A stretch of 12,822 nucleotides of DNA, from positions 1-12,822 of the forward strand of contig JBEKDJ010000173.1 in the NCBI GenBank assembly GCA_050014415.1, written 5' to 3'. Below, in pieces: positions 1 through 5,801 of the stretch. The notes beneath the pieces were generated by a model. It was not told the origin of the DNA. It saw nothing but the letters and a program-made list of their open reading frames with translations, and made no database searches. How positions within the stretch are numbered: the first letter of the stretch is position 1; every line of letters starts with the position of its first letter. Both the position numbers and the translations under genes were made by a program. Origin of the DNA: JBEKDJ01 sp050014415 (lineage in GTDB: Bacteria; Desulfobacterota; BSN033; UBA1163).

Positions 1-208
1 ATTCCTTGACGTGTTTCGAATACTGACCGCTAAGACTGACTCCAATTTCCTCCATAGCACGCTTGGTGAATGGATGAATGCCTTTCGGATCAGTTCCCGC
101 GCTGTAAGCATCGAACTGGTCTCCACCGTACTTTCTGAGAAACGCTTCAGCCATTTGACTTCGCGCTGAATTACCCGTGCATAGAAACAGGACTCTGATT
201 TTGCTCAT
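1..208 (-). CDS. arsC: ArsC-type arsenate reductase / low-molecular-weight protein tyrosine phosphatase, N-terminal part
   Basis: Only the first 69 codons are visible; the gene runs off the left edge. The protein begins MSKIRVLFLCTGNSARSQMA, the phosphate-binding P-loop CX5RS of the low-molecular-weight phosphatase fold (Cys10, Arg16, Ser17), near the N-terminus as the family requires. CTGNSxRSQMAE is the version typical of arsenate reductases that use a cytosolic thiol donor; position 15 is Ala, so the resolving cysteines should lie in the unseen part. The ATG at 208 is preceded by AGGAGA about 7 nt upstream. It follows the phoU fragment by 3 nt, and phosphate and arsenate genes are often adjacent, so arsenate reduction is a little likelier than tyrosine-phosphate hydrolysis. 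Family certain, substrate not. Confidence 0.85.
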   Translation of the reverse strand, partial: MSKIRVLFLCTGNSARSQMAEAFLRKYGGDQFDAYSAGTDPKGIHPFTKRAMEEIGVSLSGQYSKHVKE

Positions 209-211
209 GGG

Positions 212-508
212 TTAATCTCCTTTTTGGATGCTCGCTGGTTGTATCTGTAATTCGCTTTGTACTCGCTCCGGATTTTTCTGGTCTGCTTGATCTTTCTCCC
301 CTTTGGTGTCGGCGTGATTTTTGATCACCAGGGCATCCACCATAAAGATAACATCTTCTGCAATGTTTGTGGCGTGGTCTGCAATTCGTTCAAGACACCG
401 GCACACGATCATGAGTTGTACCGCCCTTTTGATGGTTTTTGGATCTGACATCATATAGGTGAGGAGTTCTCGAACCACCTGGTTGTTTAACCCCTCAACC
501 AATTCCAC
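212..508 (-). pseudogene. phoU: phoU fragment: C-terminal part only
   Basis: The 98-codon frame matches the end of the phosphate-transport regulator PhoU. It carries the signature of the second three-helix repeat (NNQVVRELLTYMMSDPKTI, then CRCLERIADHATNIAEDVIF) and a charged tail. Full PhoU has about 220 residues with two such repeats; the first, roughly 120-130 residues, is missing. Upstream of the GTG at 508 the frame stays open for only 12 unrelated codons to a TAA at 542-544, and I found no PhoU-like sequence in the other frames up to fabD. PhoU normally restrains the PstSCAB transporter and the PhoR kinase; half a protein is unlikely to do so. The stop lies 3 nt before the arsC start and the arsC ribosome site is inside its 3' end, so the pair were co-transcribed. 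Rearrangement, decay or an assembly join could explain it. Confidence 0.8.
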
Positions 509-538
509 TTGACAAGAAGCGTGGGATAGGAATATGAT
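509..538 (+). promoter_or_regulatory. sigma70-type promoter of fabD
   Basis: TTGACA at 509-514, an 18-nt spacer, then TATGAT at 533-538. Transcription would start near 545, about 30 nt before the fabD ATG at 574. It begins exactly at the upstream end of the phoU fragment. No other promoter-like pair is visible in the gap. Confidence 0.65.
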
Positions 539-573
539 TAGTTACTTTTTGATTTCGATTAGGATACCACCCA

Positions 574-1626
574 ATGAAAACAAAAGATTTCTCTAAATTT
601 GCGTTGATTTTTCCGGGCCAGGGATCTCAATACTATGGAATGGGCCGGGATCTTTACGAACATTCGCCAGCGGCCAAAAAGGTTTTTGACAAAGCGAATG
701 AGATCCTGGGCTGCAATCTCTGCCATCTCTGTTTTGAGAAGGATGAGAAAATTTCCATGGAGAAGTTTAAGGCATGGCTGGAAAAAATCGGAGACCGGCT
801 TCATTTGGAATTTATCAGCCGACTGGGACCGAAGATACTCGATCAGACCCGCTACTCTCAGCCTGCCATCTTCACCACTTCCGTTGCCTGTTTAGAGGCG
901 TTCCGGGAGCTTCTAAATGAAAAGGGAATCGCTTTCGATTTTTACGTCACCGCTGGGCATAGCATTGGAGAATATGCTGCACTGTATGCCGCCGGGGCCG
1001 TTGGCCTGGAAGAGGGGTTGAGGATGGTGAAGGCCAGAGGGGAGTTTATGCAGGACTGTGGCGAGGAGATTGGCAATGCTGGACTCCTCTCCATCCTCAG
1101 CCGGGAGAAGATCGGAGATATTGACGTCATTTGCAAATCATCAGAAGTTTATACGGCCTTGTATAACACCGATTTTCAGATCGTGGTTGGAGGATATGAC
1201 GAGAACCTGAAGGATGCCAAGCGAGTGGCCGAGCAAATGGGGCTGAAGGCCATCCCTCTTCGGGTCAGCGGTCCGTTCCACACCTATCTAATGAAGCCTG
1301 CCGCAGCGAAGATGGAAGCCTTTTTGAAGAAGATGGATGTCCAACTGGCCAGAAGACCGATCATCGCTAATACCTCAACCCGCGGGGTCGTAGACCCGGA
1401 ACATATTAAGGAGGAACTGGCGATTCAAATCTACAACCCTATTCTGTGGAAAGCCAGTGTGAAAAAGATGAGCGCCGTGGGGATTGAAGTATTCATTGAA
1501 ATTGGTCCTGGAAAGGTGGCCTCGGGAATGATCAGCAAGATTGTTCCCAGTGCCAAGATTCTCAACATCGAAGACAAAGCCTCTCTCGAGCAGACCGTTC
1601 AGGAATTGTCGGATCTTCTATCTTGA
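574..1626 (+). CDS. fabD: Malonyl-CoA:ACP transacylase (FabD) with an extra internal segment
   Basis: Transfers malonyl from CoA to ACP, supplying the extender unit for fatty-acid elongation in the cytosol. The oxyanion-hole motif GQGSQ is at 15-19, the nucleophile elbow GHSIGE at 128-133 with catalytic Ser130, the malonate-carboxylate arginine is probably Arg155 (VKARG), the catalytic His236 lies in SGPFHT, and the C-terminal IEIGPGKV is at 308-315. At 350 residues it exceeds the usual 305-315: between the FEKDE around 54-58 and the YSQPA of 94-98 it holds about 28 residues more than E. coli FabD. The NSPGQ loop reads NTDFQ. ATG 574 has TAGGA about 9 nt upstream and its own promoter. It lies more than 4 kb from the other fatty-acid genes, with minus-strand genes between. 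A specialised acyltransferase is possible, but the malonyl-type residues favour FabD. Confidence 0.93.
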   Translation: MKTKDFSKFALIFPGQGSQYYGMGRDLYEHSPAAKKVFDKANEILGCNLCHLCFEKDEKISMEKFKAWLEKIGDRLHLEFISRLGPKILDQTRYSQPAIFTTSVACLEAFRELLNEKGIAFDFYVTAGHSIGEYAALYAAGAVGLEEGLRMVKARGEFMQDCGEEIGNAGLLSILSREKIGDIDVICKSSEVYTALYNTDFQIVVGGYDENLKDAKRVAEQMGLKAIPLRVSGPFHTYLMKPAAAKMEAFLKKMDVQLARRPIIANTSTRGVVDPEHIKEELAIQIYNPILWKASVKKMSAVGIEVFIEIGPGKVASGMISKIVPSAKILNIEDKASLEQTVQELSDLLS

Positions 1627-1633
1627 TCCCCGT

Positions 1634-1999
1634 TTAACGAAGAAAGACACTGACGAAAGCCCCTGCCCCCCGGATCACTCCTCGAACAAGAACTGGAAAC
1701 TTCACCAGAGGATCCCCGATCTTATGCAAATTCTGCAGGCGAACGGCCGTATCCCGGACAGTCGTCATGCTTTCCCCTAAGATGTCCGATTGCCGATGGA
1801 TGGATTGCAGGGTGTCCTGAATCTTTCCAGAGAGGGTGGTCAAATCATGACTCAGGGGAATGATTTGCGTGCGGGCTGTTTCAAAAAACCCCTCTATTTC
1901 GCGGGCAGTTCGCCGAACCTTCAGAAGAATCGGTATTTGAACGAGCAAAGCAACCACCATGATCGCCGCAATGACCGTGACGCTGATAGTCAATAGCAT
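1634..1999 (-). CDS. DUF948 (YtxG-like) membrane-anchored coiled-coil protein
   Basis: 121 residues. Residues 1-25 form one hydrophobic segment (LLTISVTVIAAIMVVALLVQ), a signal anchor, followed by a polar helical region rich in regularly spaced Leu, Ile and Thr, as in DUF948 proteins; a short hydrophobic patch (GAGAFVSVF) ends the chain. No catalytic motif is visible. In Bacillus the DUF948 protein YtxG is encoded with YtxH in a general-stress operon; here the ytxH-like gene is 21 nt upstream, so the pairing is kept in the opposite order. The ATG at 1999 has AAGGAAG about 10 nt upstream. Its stop is only 7 nt from the stop of convergent fabD, leaving no room for a separate terminator. The molecular role is unknown; an envelope scaffold or stress protein is the usual inference. 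Confidence 0.75.
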   Translation of the reverse strand: MLLTISVTVIAAIMVVALLVQIPILLKVRRTAREIEGFFETARTQIIPLSHDLTTLSGKIQDTLQSIHRQSDILGESMTTVRDTAVRLQNLHKIGDPLVKFPVLVRGVIRGAGAFVSVFLR

Positions 2000-2020
2000 G
2001 GAAGGGGACTTCCTTTCGAT

Positions 2021-2398
2021 TTAGACATGGGTTTTCTTCTTCTCTTCTTTCTTAGAAAGCTCTTGTTTAGTGGCCTCAATACCGGCTTCCATCGCCTCCT
2101 TCATCTTCTTCACCTCTGTTTTGGCTTCCTCTATGACCACGGATGCCTTTTCCTCCGCCTCCTTCAAGACCTCCTTCGCCTTAGAGCGTGCCTCGTCAAG
2201 GATGGTCTTCGCTTTACCCCATGCTTCTGAGTAAAGATGCTTTGCTTCGTCAAAGGCCTCCCCCCCTTTCTCCTTGAGCTCAGACCTCAGCTCTTTTCCG
2301 GGCTTGGGGGCGAAAAGGATGCCCGCCAGTGCGCCTAAAAAGCTACCAATCAAGAACCCCCGCAAGAAGCGACTACGACTGTTTCCATTTCCTGCCAT
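2021..2398 (-). CDS. YtxH domain protein
   Basis: About 125 residues from the ATG at 2398, chosen because AGGAGGG (2404-2410) sits 5 nt upstream; a longer start at 2413 would overlap that ribosome site. Residues 10-30 are one transmembrane helix with Gly-rich packing (GFLIGSFLGALAGILF), followed at once by the YtxH/gas-vesicle-associated signature APKPGKELR. From about 45 to the end it is a long Ala/Lys/Glu helix, likely coiled coil, with a very basic tail (KKEEKKKTHV). The family is a small membrane-anchored protein linked in Firmicutes to general stress; the biochemical role is not established. It is first gene of a two-gene unit with the DUF948 gene, behind a near-consensus promoter. Confidence 0.82.
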   Translation of the reverse strand: MAGNGNSRSRFLRGFLIGSFLGALAGILFAPKPGKELRSELKEKGGEAFDEAKHLYSEAWGKAKTILDEARSKAKEVLKEAEEKASVVIEEAKTEVKKMKEAMEAGIEATKQELSKKEEKKKTHV

Positions 2399-2474
2399 TT
2401 CAACCCTCCTCACATTAAGTATCTTGTTAGTGGTTAAGCATCAATCAAGTTCGAAGCCAATACTACTTCGGACA

Positions 2475-2503
2475 ATAATATAAGAAAACTCTTGTGATGT
2501 CAA
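2475..2503 (-). promoter_or_regulatory. Near-consensus sigma70 promoter of the ytxH-DUF948 unit
   Basis: Read on the minus strand: TTGACA (2503-2498), a 17-nt spacer, then TATTAT (2480-2475). Transcription would start near 2468, giving a leader of about 70 nt before the ytxH ATG at 2398. The match suggests housekeeping rather than alternative-sigma expression. Confidence 0.7.
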
Positions 2504-2539
2504 GGAGATGGAAAAACAGAGATAAGAAACTACTGACAT

Positions 2540-2572
2540 TAAAGAAACAAATTAAGACACGATGAATTCGTG
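2540..2572 (-). terminator. Possible weak terminator downstream of the carboxyltransferase gene
   Basis: Read on the minus strand, a small hairpin CACGA-ATTCA-TCGTG (2572-2558) is followed by a T-rich stretch (TCTTAATTTGTTTCTTT). The stem is only 5 bp and the T tract is interrupted. The rest of the 331-nt gap 2414-2744 holds the ytxH promoter and no convincing gene. Confidence 0.25.
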
Positions 2573-2744
2573 AAAGGTGGAGTGAACTTTTCGATATTCT
2601 CTTAATGGTGGTTCTTTGGTCCGTGGGTCTAAGAGGAAGACTTCCTTTGATTGTTCCGTCTGGAAATTCTTGAGCAAAATCATCCTTCGTATCATCATTA
2701 TATGATTAGTAAATGTCTTCCCCTTCTCTTCTTTCTCCTCCCTT

Positions 2745-4238
2745 TCAAGCCCTCTTCCTCTGAAGCTCACTCTTAGCCTTGGCAATTGCCTCGTCCTCTA
2801 GCTGTATATCGTCTAAAGTCTTAGGTTTCAGTTTCTCTGGTATTGGCTCAAGGCCATATTTCCATTTCAAAAAGTCGATTCCCGTTTTTGGATAGAGGGC
2901 ATAAATGAGGGTGTCGCACAAGTCCTTGGCAAGTCCCTTCGTCTCCTCTCTTGCTTTTTCCATCTCTGGCTCAATCAAATTGGCAGGTCGACAAGCGATG
3001 GGTTCCTTACCCCGTTTATACCCTTTCAAGACCAACTTCTTCACCTCATCGGAGATCGGCACTGGTGGCCTTCCGTAGAGACCGTAGACATAATCCTGTG
3101 TCTCGATGGATACCATCTTGTAACGGCCAAAAAGGACGTTGAGCACCGCCTGAACCCCCACGATTTGAGAAGTTGGGGTCACCAAGGGAGGATAGCCCAA
3201 GTCTTTTCTGGTTTGGGGAAGTTCAGCATAAACCTCATCGATCCGGTGAAGAGCTTTCTGCTGTTTGAGCTGACTGACCATGTTCGAAATCATTCCTCCA
3301 GGGATCTGATGTATGAGAACCCCTGTATCAATGACAGCCATTTTTGTCGTATCCAAGAATTCACGATACTTGGGAGCAATCGCCTCTAAATGCTCTCCCA
3401 ATTTCAGCAGCTCGGAGAGATCAAGTCCGGGATCCCAAGGGGTTCCTTCCAATGCCACGATCATCGGCTCCACAGCCGGCTGTGAGGATCGGAGGGCAAA
3501 AGGAGCCAATGATGTGTCGATGATGTCCACCCCTGCCTCGATCGCTTTGAGATAGGTCATCGAACCCATTCCACTGGTATAATGGGTGTGGAGTTGGATG
3601 GGGATTTTGACAGCCCTCTTGAGCGCCTTAACCAATGTATGAGCATCGTAGGGAGCCAAAAGTCCTGCCATGTCTTTGATGCAGAGTGAATCAGCTCCCA
3701 TGTCCTCCAGGATTTTCGCCTTATTGAGATAGTAATCTAGATGATAGACGGGCCCGCCCATTCTCCTCTCCGTGAGAGAATAACAGATCGTTCCCTGGAT
3801 ATGCTTTCCCATCTTCTTGATGGCCTTGAAAGCCGTCTCAAAATTCCGCTCATCGTTTACTGCATCGAAGCAGCGAAAGATATCGATCCCCACTTCTGCA
3901 GATTTCTCAATAAAGGCGTGTACGAGATCATCGGGATGATTTCGATACGCGACTAAATTCTGGCCACGAAGCAGCATCTGAAAAGGAGTCTTGGGCATCA
4001 ATTTCTTCAAGATTCTTGGCCTCTCCCATGGGTCTTCACCAAGAAATCGATGGGCAACATCGAAAGTGGCACCTCCCCAAACCTCTACGGAGTGGAATCC
4101 CACCTGATCCAGTGCTTCTGCAATCGGAACCATGTCTTCTGTCCTCATCCGAGTGGCCAAACACGATTGGTGCCCATCCCTCAATGTCGTATCTGTAATC
4201 TTGATCGGTTTCTTTTCGATCTTTTCCATTCCCTCCAT
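2745..4238 (-). CDS. pycB: Pyruvate carboxylase subunit B / oxaloacetate decarboxylase alpha-type carboxyltransferase, lacking a biotin domain
   Basis: The 497-residue protein is a carboxyltransferase of the pyruvate carboxylase B / oxaloacetate decarboxylase alpha family; it moves CO2 between carboxybiotin and pyruvate (or oxaloacetate) at a metal site. Visible signatures: TDTTLRDGHQS (15-25, ligand Asp21), the lysine in CIKDMAG (Lys188, carboxylated in the family), QLHTHYTSG (ligands His217 and His219), HQIPGGM (310-316) and LVTPTSQIVG (352-361). The chain ends after the conserved PYC-OADA domain; no biotin-acceptor MKM motif is present, so the carrier must be a separate protein. The ATG at 4238 has GGAGG 7 nt upstream; an ATG 9 nt further in is less well placed. 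It stands alone, with neither a biotin carboxylase nor a membrane decarboxylase beta subunit nearby, so the direction of the reaction cannot be decided. An anaplerotic pyruvate carboxylase is my preference. Confidence 0.9.
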   Translation of the reverse strand: MEGMEKIEKKPIKITDTTLRDGHQSCLATRMRTEDMVPIAEALDQVGFHSVEVWGGATFDVAHRFLGEDPWERPRILKKLMPKTPFQMLLRGQNLVAYRNHPDDLVHAFIEKSAEVGIDIFRCFDAVNDERNFETAFKAIKKMGKHIQGTICYSLTERRMGGPVYHLDYYLNKAKILEDMGADSLCIKDMAGLLAPYDAHTLVKALKRAVKIPIQLHTHYTSGMGSMTYLKAIEAGVDIIDTSLAPFALRSSQPAVEPMIVALEGTPWDPGLDLSELLKLGEHLEAIAPKYREFLDTTKMAVIDTGVLIHQIPGGMISNMVSQLKQQKALHRIDEVYAELPQTRKDLGYPPLVTPTSQIVGVQAVLNVLFGRYKMVSIETQDYVYGLYGRPPVPISDEVKKLVLKGYKRGKEPIACRPANLIEPEMEKAREETKGLAKDLCDTLIYALYPKTGIDFLKWKYGLEPIPEKLKPKTLDDIQLEDEAIAKAKSELQRKRA

Positions 4239-4372
4239 CTCGATTCCTCCTTGTCGGCCTGTGTCAAGGGCTAAGACATGATATTTACTTGCGAGTCGCT
4301 CCAGGAATCTGTTAACATATTACGGATTTTTTTTCAAAGAAAAACTTTCACAATCTGTTTTCGCAATTTTCC

Positions 4373-4400
4373 TTGACAAAAACAGATTATCCTATATATT
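4373..4400 (+). promoter_or_regulatory. Strong sigma70-type promoter in the 594-nt spacer
   Basis: TTGACA at 4373-4378, a 16-nt spacer, then TATATT at 4395-4400 (an overlapping TATATA begins at 4393), with AT-rich flanks on both sides. The predicted start, near 4407-4412, lies just before the hairpin-rich segment and over 400 nt before the next gene on this strand. It points away from pycB. Confidence 0.65.
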
Positions 4401-4407
4401 TATCTCT

Positions 4408-4570
4408 TTAAATTTGTGGTCCCCGCTGGGGACAAGAGAAAGGCTGATATTTGTCTCCAGACGAAGGCATCAGTGCGATTGTGTGGCCAGCAGGAAGGGT
4501 TCCAGGGGCTCGGGATTCGAATCCCGCTTTGGGCCTGATTTTCTCCCCTAGCCATCGACTTCAGTCGATG
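4408..4570 (+). ncRNA. Candidate structured non-coding RNA, class not recognised
   Basis: About 160 nt without a plausible reading frame, directly after a near-consensus promoter. Hairpin 1: GTCCCC 4419-4424 with GGGGAC 4428-4433. Closing stem: GAGAAA 4436-4441 with TTTCTC 4540-4545, continued by GGC 4442-4444 with GCC 4533-4535 across a TGAT bulge. Hairpin 2: CTGAT 4444-4448 with ATCAG 4469-4473, enclosing TTTGTC 4450-4455 with GACGAA 4460-4465, loop TCCA (it shares C4444 with the closing stem). Hairpin 4: the 16-nt palindrome 4511-4526, whose TTCGAATCCC resembles a tRNA T-loop. Last hairpin: CATCGACT 4553-4560 with AGTCGATG 4563-4570, followed by only a weak T-rich tail. GGG of hairpin 1 could instead pair with CCC 4546-4548, a possible switch. 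It matches none of 6S, SRP, RNase P, tmRNA or the common riboswitches as I know them. Pairings were found by eye. The rest of the spacer, 4571-4832, holds a doubtful minus-strand frame and a weak TTGACA at 4742. Confidence 0.4.
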
Positions 4571-4583
4571 ATAGTTGACTTAT

Positions 4584-4814
4584 TTACTTGAATGTTGCAT
4601 GGATATCATAGATTTTCAGCCAGTCACCCACTTTGTCGACAACTCGGGCAGCCTCGCAATCGTTGCTGTCCTCTGGCTGTGGCAAGATAGTATTCTGTGC
4701 ATCCAACCGGTCCGTGGAATAGCAGGGGGAAAAAGCTGTTTTTGACAGGTGGTCCTTAAGATGTTTCATGCTGATGGTTAGCCTACGAGACAGCCTCGTG
4801 AATTTGTGGAACAC
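4584..4814 (-). CDS. Hypothetical small protein, doubtful
   Basis: A 76-codon frame from GTG 4814, or 61 codons from ATG 4769. I recognise no family. The end (CEAARVVDKVGDWLKIYDIH) reads like an amphipathic helix and the composition is protein-like, with two cysteines and no low-complexity run. Against it: neither start has a convincing ribosome site, the longer form would start at the 5' edge of the yceD gene on the other strand, and it lies in a spacer also holding a candidate RNA. It could be the tail of a decayed gene. Confidence 0.2.
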   Translation of the reverse strand: MFHKFTRLSRRLTISMKHLKDHLSKTAFSPCYSTDRLDAQNTILPQPEDSNDCEAARVVDKVGDWLKIYDIHATFK

Positions 4815-4832
4815 CTTCAGAATGAGAATGCG

Positions 4833-5372
4833 ATGCTACCGTTGAGATTGGATGACGTTCCCGAAGAGGGTCTAGATCTAAAGTGGACCGAAGAACGGGC
4901 TTCCTTATTGACCTATTTGAAAACGTTGTCACAAATCGACTTCGACTTCGAGAGCCCGCTCCATTCAGAGGCGAGAATCTGGAAGGCTGGCCAATCGGTC
5001 TTCATCGCAGGAAAGGTTCAAACCAGTCTTCGATTGCAGTGCGTGAGGTGTTTGAAGGAATTCTCCTACCCTCTTTGTTCGACCTTCGAGCTTACCCTTT
5101 ACCCTTTGAAGGAGGCCCCCTCTACGGAAGAGATTGAACTAGGGGAGAAGGAGATGGAAGCGAGTTTCTTCGAGGGAGGCGAAATTCACCTCTCTGAGAT
5201 CGCCTGCGAACAGGTTTTTTTGGAAATCCCCATTCAACCCCTTTGTCGAGAGGGTTGCAGAGGACTTTGTTCGGTCTGTGGAACAGATCTTAATCTTTCT
5301 TCCTGCGAATGTGTGAAGCAGGAATTTGCTTCAGGTTTCTCGGTGCTTCAGAAGTTGAAGCTCGATCGCTGA
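4833..5372 (+). CDS. yceD: YceD family (DUF177) metal-binding protein
   Basis: 179 residues from ATG 4833. This start is chosen because family members begin close to an L-x-D-IPEEGL-like motif, here LRLDDVPEEGLDL at 4-16; a GTG at 4806 would add nine residues, and neither start has a strong ribosome site. Conserved features: CVRC (Cys70, Cys73) in the middle, then CREGCRGLCSVCG (Cys138, 142, 146, 149) and a final CEC (158-160), a cysteine-rich zinc-ribbon-like end. In E. coli the family has been tied to 23S rRNA accumulation, and it sits next to rpmF and plsX across bacteria, suggesting a role in large-subunit assembly. Here it starts the main cluster, but a 228-nt gap filled with repeats and hairpins separates it from rpmF, where the two are usually close. 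Confidence 0.85.
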   Translation: MLPLRLDDVPEEGLDLKWTEERASLLTYLKTLSQIDFDFESPLHSEARIWKAGQSVFIAGKVQTSLRLQCVRCLKEFSYPLCSTFELTLYPLKEAPSTEEIELGEKEMEASFFEGGEIHLSEIACEQVFLEIPIQPLCREGCRGLCSVCGTDLNLSSCECVKQEFASGFSVLQKLKLDR

Positions 5373-5390
5373 CCCATTCGGTAGCACCAA

Positions 5391-5412
5391 ACCCTGCTCT
5401 TGAGGGCAGGGT
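5391..5412 (+). other. 9-bp stem-loop after yceD
   Basis: ACCCTGCTC 5391-5399 pairs with GGGCAGGGT 5404-5412 (one G-T pair) around a TTGA loop, 18 nt after the yceD stop. No T tract follows, so it is not a classical terminator; transcript end-protection or a repeat remnant are possible. Confidence 0.45.
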
Positions 5413-5428
5413 AGAGAGGTGCCCCTTC

Positions 5429-5462
5429 CTTCGCCAGGCTCAGGATACTGAGTTTATCGAAG
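5429..5462. repeat. Palindromic intergenic repeat (CTTCG...CGAAG type)
   Basis: CTTCGCCAGGCTCAG faces CTGAGTTTATCGAAG around GATA: 13 of 15 positions pair, counting two G-T pairs. It is a diverged copy of the widespread CTTCGACAGGCTCAG / CTGAGCCTGTCGAAG intergenic palindrome that I recall from many environmental bacterial genomes. It is part of what separates yceD from rpmF. Confidence 0.6.
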
Positions 5463-5513
5463 TGCAGGTCGACCTTGGGCAAGGCCAGGCTTTCAGGCCG
5501 GGGAACCGATGGG

Positions 5514-5541
5514 TTGACACAAAACGTGAAGCGTTAAGAAT
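5514..5541 (+). promoter_or_regulatory. Possible promoter of rpmF
   Basis: TTGACA at 5514-5519, a 16-nt spacer, then AAGAAT at 5536-5541 (4 of 6 matches). The start would fall near 5548, about 53 nt before rpmF. The -10 element lies in the left arm of the inverted repeat 5526-5572, which could couple structure and expression. Confidence 0.35.
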
Positions 5542-5572
5542 GGTTCCTAGGATCTTGCCCTTAACGCCTCAC
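5526..5572 (+). promoter_or_regulatory. Long inverted repeat in the rpmF leader
   Basis: GTGAAGCGTTAAG (5526-5538) pairs with CTTAACGCCTCAC (5560-5572): 12 of 13 positions, broken by one A-C mismatch, around a 21-nt loop containing CCTAGG. It ends 28 nt before the L32 start codon. Ribosomal-protein leaders often carry control hairpins, but this could equally be a mobile palindrome or spacer repeat. Confidence 0.45.
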
Positions 5573-5600
5573 ACTATATTGTCATGAAAGGATGGTCCCT

Positions 5601-5786
5601 ATGGGAGTTCCAAAGCACAGAACGTCGTCGTCAAGAAGAGATCAGCGACGAGCCCACGACAAATTGAATCCTCCAAACTTCTCTTCGTGCCCCCAATGTC
5701 ATGAACCTTTACTGCCCCACCATGTCTGCCCGCATTGTGGGAGCTACAAAGGGAAGGAGGTCCTCGAGGTTGAAGAGGAGAAATGA
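5601..5786 (+). CDS. rpmF: 50S ribosomal protein L32
   Basis: 61 residues from ATG 5601, chosen because L32 starts M-x-VPK-x-RTS-x-SRRD; the in-frame ATG at 5592 would add three residues and overlaps the ribosome site AAAGGA (5587-5592). The start MGVPKHRTSSSRRDQRRAHD is canonical. The zinc-ribbon form is present, with CPQC (Cys30, Cys33) and CPHC (Cys43, Cys46) plus an acidic tail (EVEEEK), so this is the zinc-binding paralogue type. L32 is a small component of the large subunit. It lies between yceD and plsX in the conserved order, behind its own possible promoter and a hairpin leader. Confidence 0.96.
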   Translation: MGVPKHRTSSSRRDQRRAHDKLNPPNFSSCPQCHEPLLPHHVCPHCGSYKGKEVLEVEEEK

Positions 5787-5801
5787 ACCCCGTTCGAGAG
5801 G

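Noticed and set aside
2552..2785. 77-codon minus-strand frame after pycB
   Set aside because: Starts inside the pycB 3' end in another frame, has no well-placed ribosome site, and the lower ATGs near 2690-2703 also lack one; no family recognised.
4505..4535. tRNA-like T-arm (GGGATTCGAATCCC)
   Set aside because: The 53-61 pair of a true T-arm would be A-C, there is no acceptor stem, anticodon arm or CCA; it reads better as a hairpin of the candidate RNA.
4408..4570. 6S RNA or SRP RNA
   Set aside because: A short resemblance to E. coli 6S (GTCCCC, then GCYGATATTT) has the wrong spacing, and the fold is branched rather than a single rod; the SRP apical loop motif is absent.
4742..4765. TTGACA as a yceD promoter
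   Set aside because: No acceptable -10 element at 15-18 nt spacing.
5571..5586. NrdR box-like ACACTATATTGTCATG
   Set aside because: Only the left half fits, there is no tandem partner at the usual distance, and it precedes rpmF, which is not an NrdR target.
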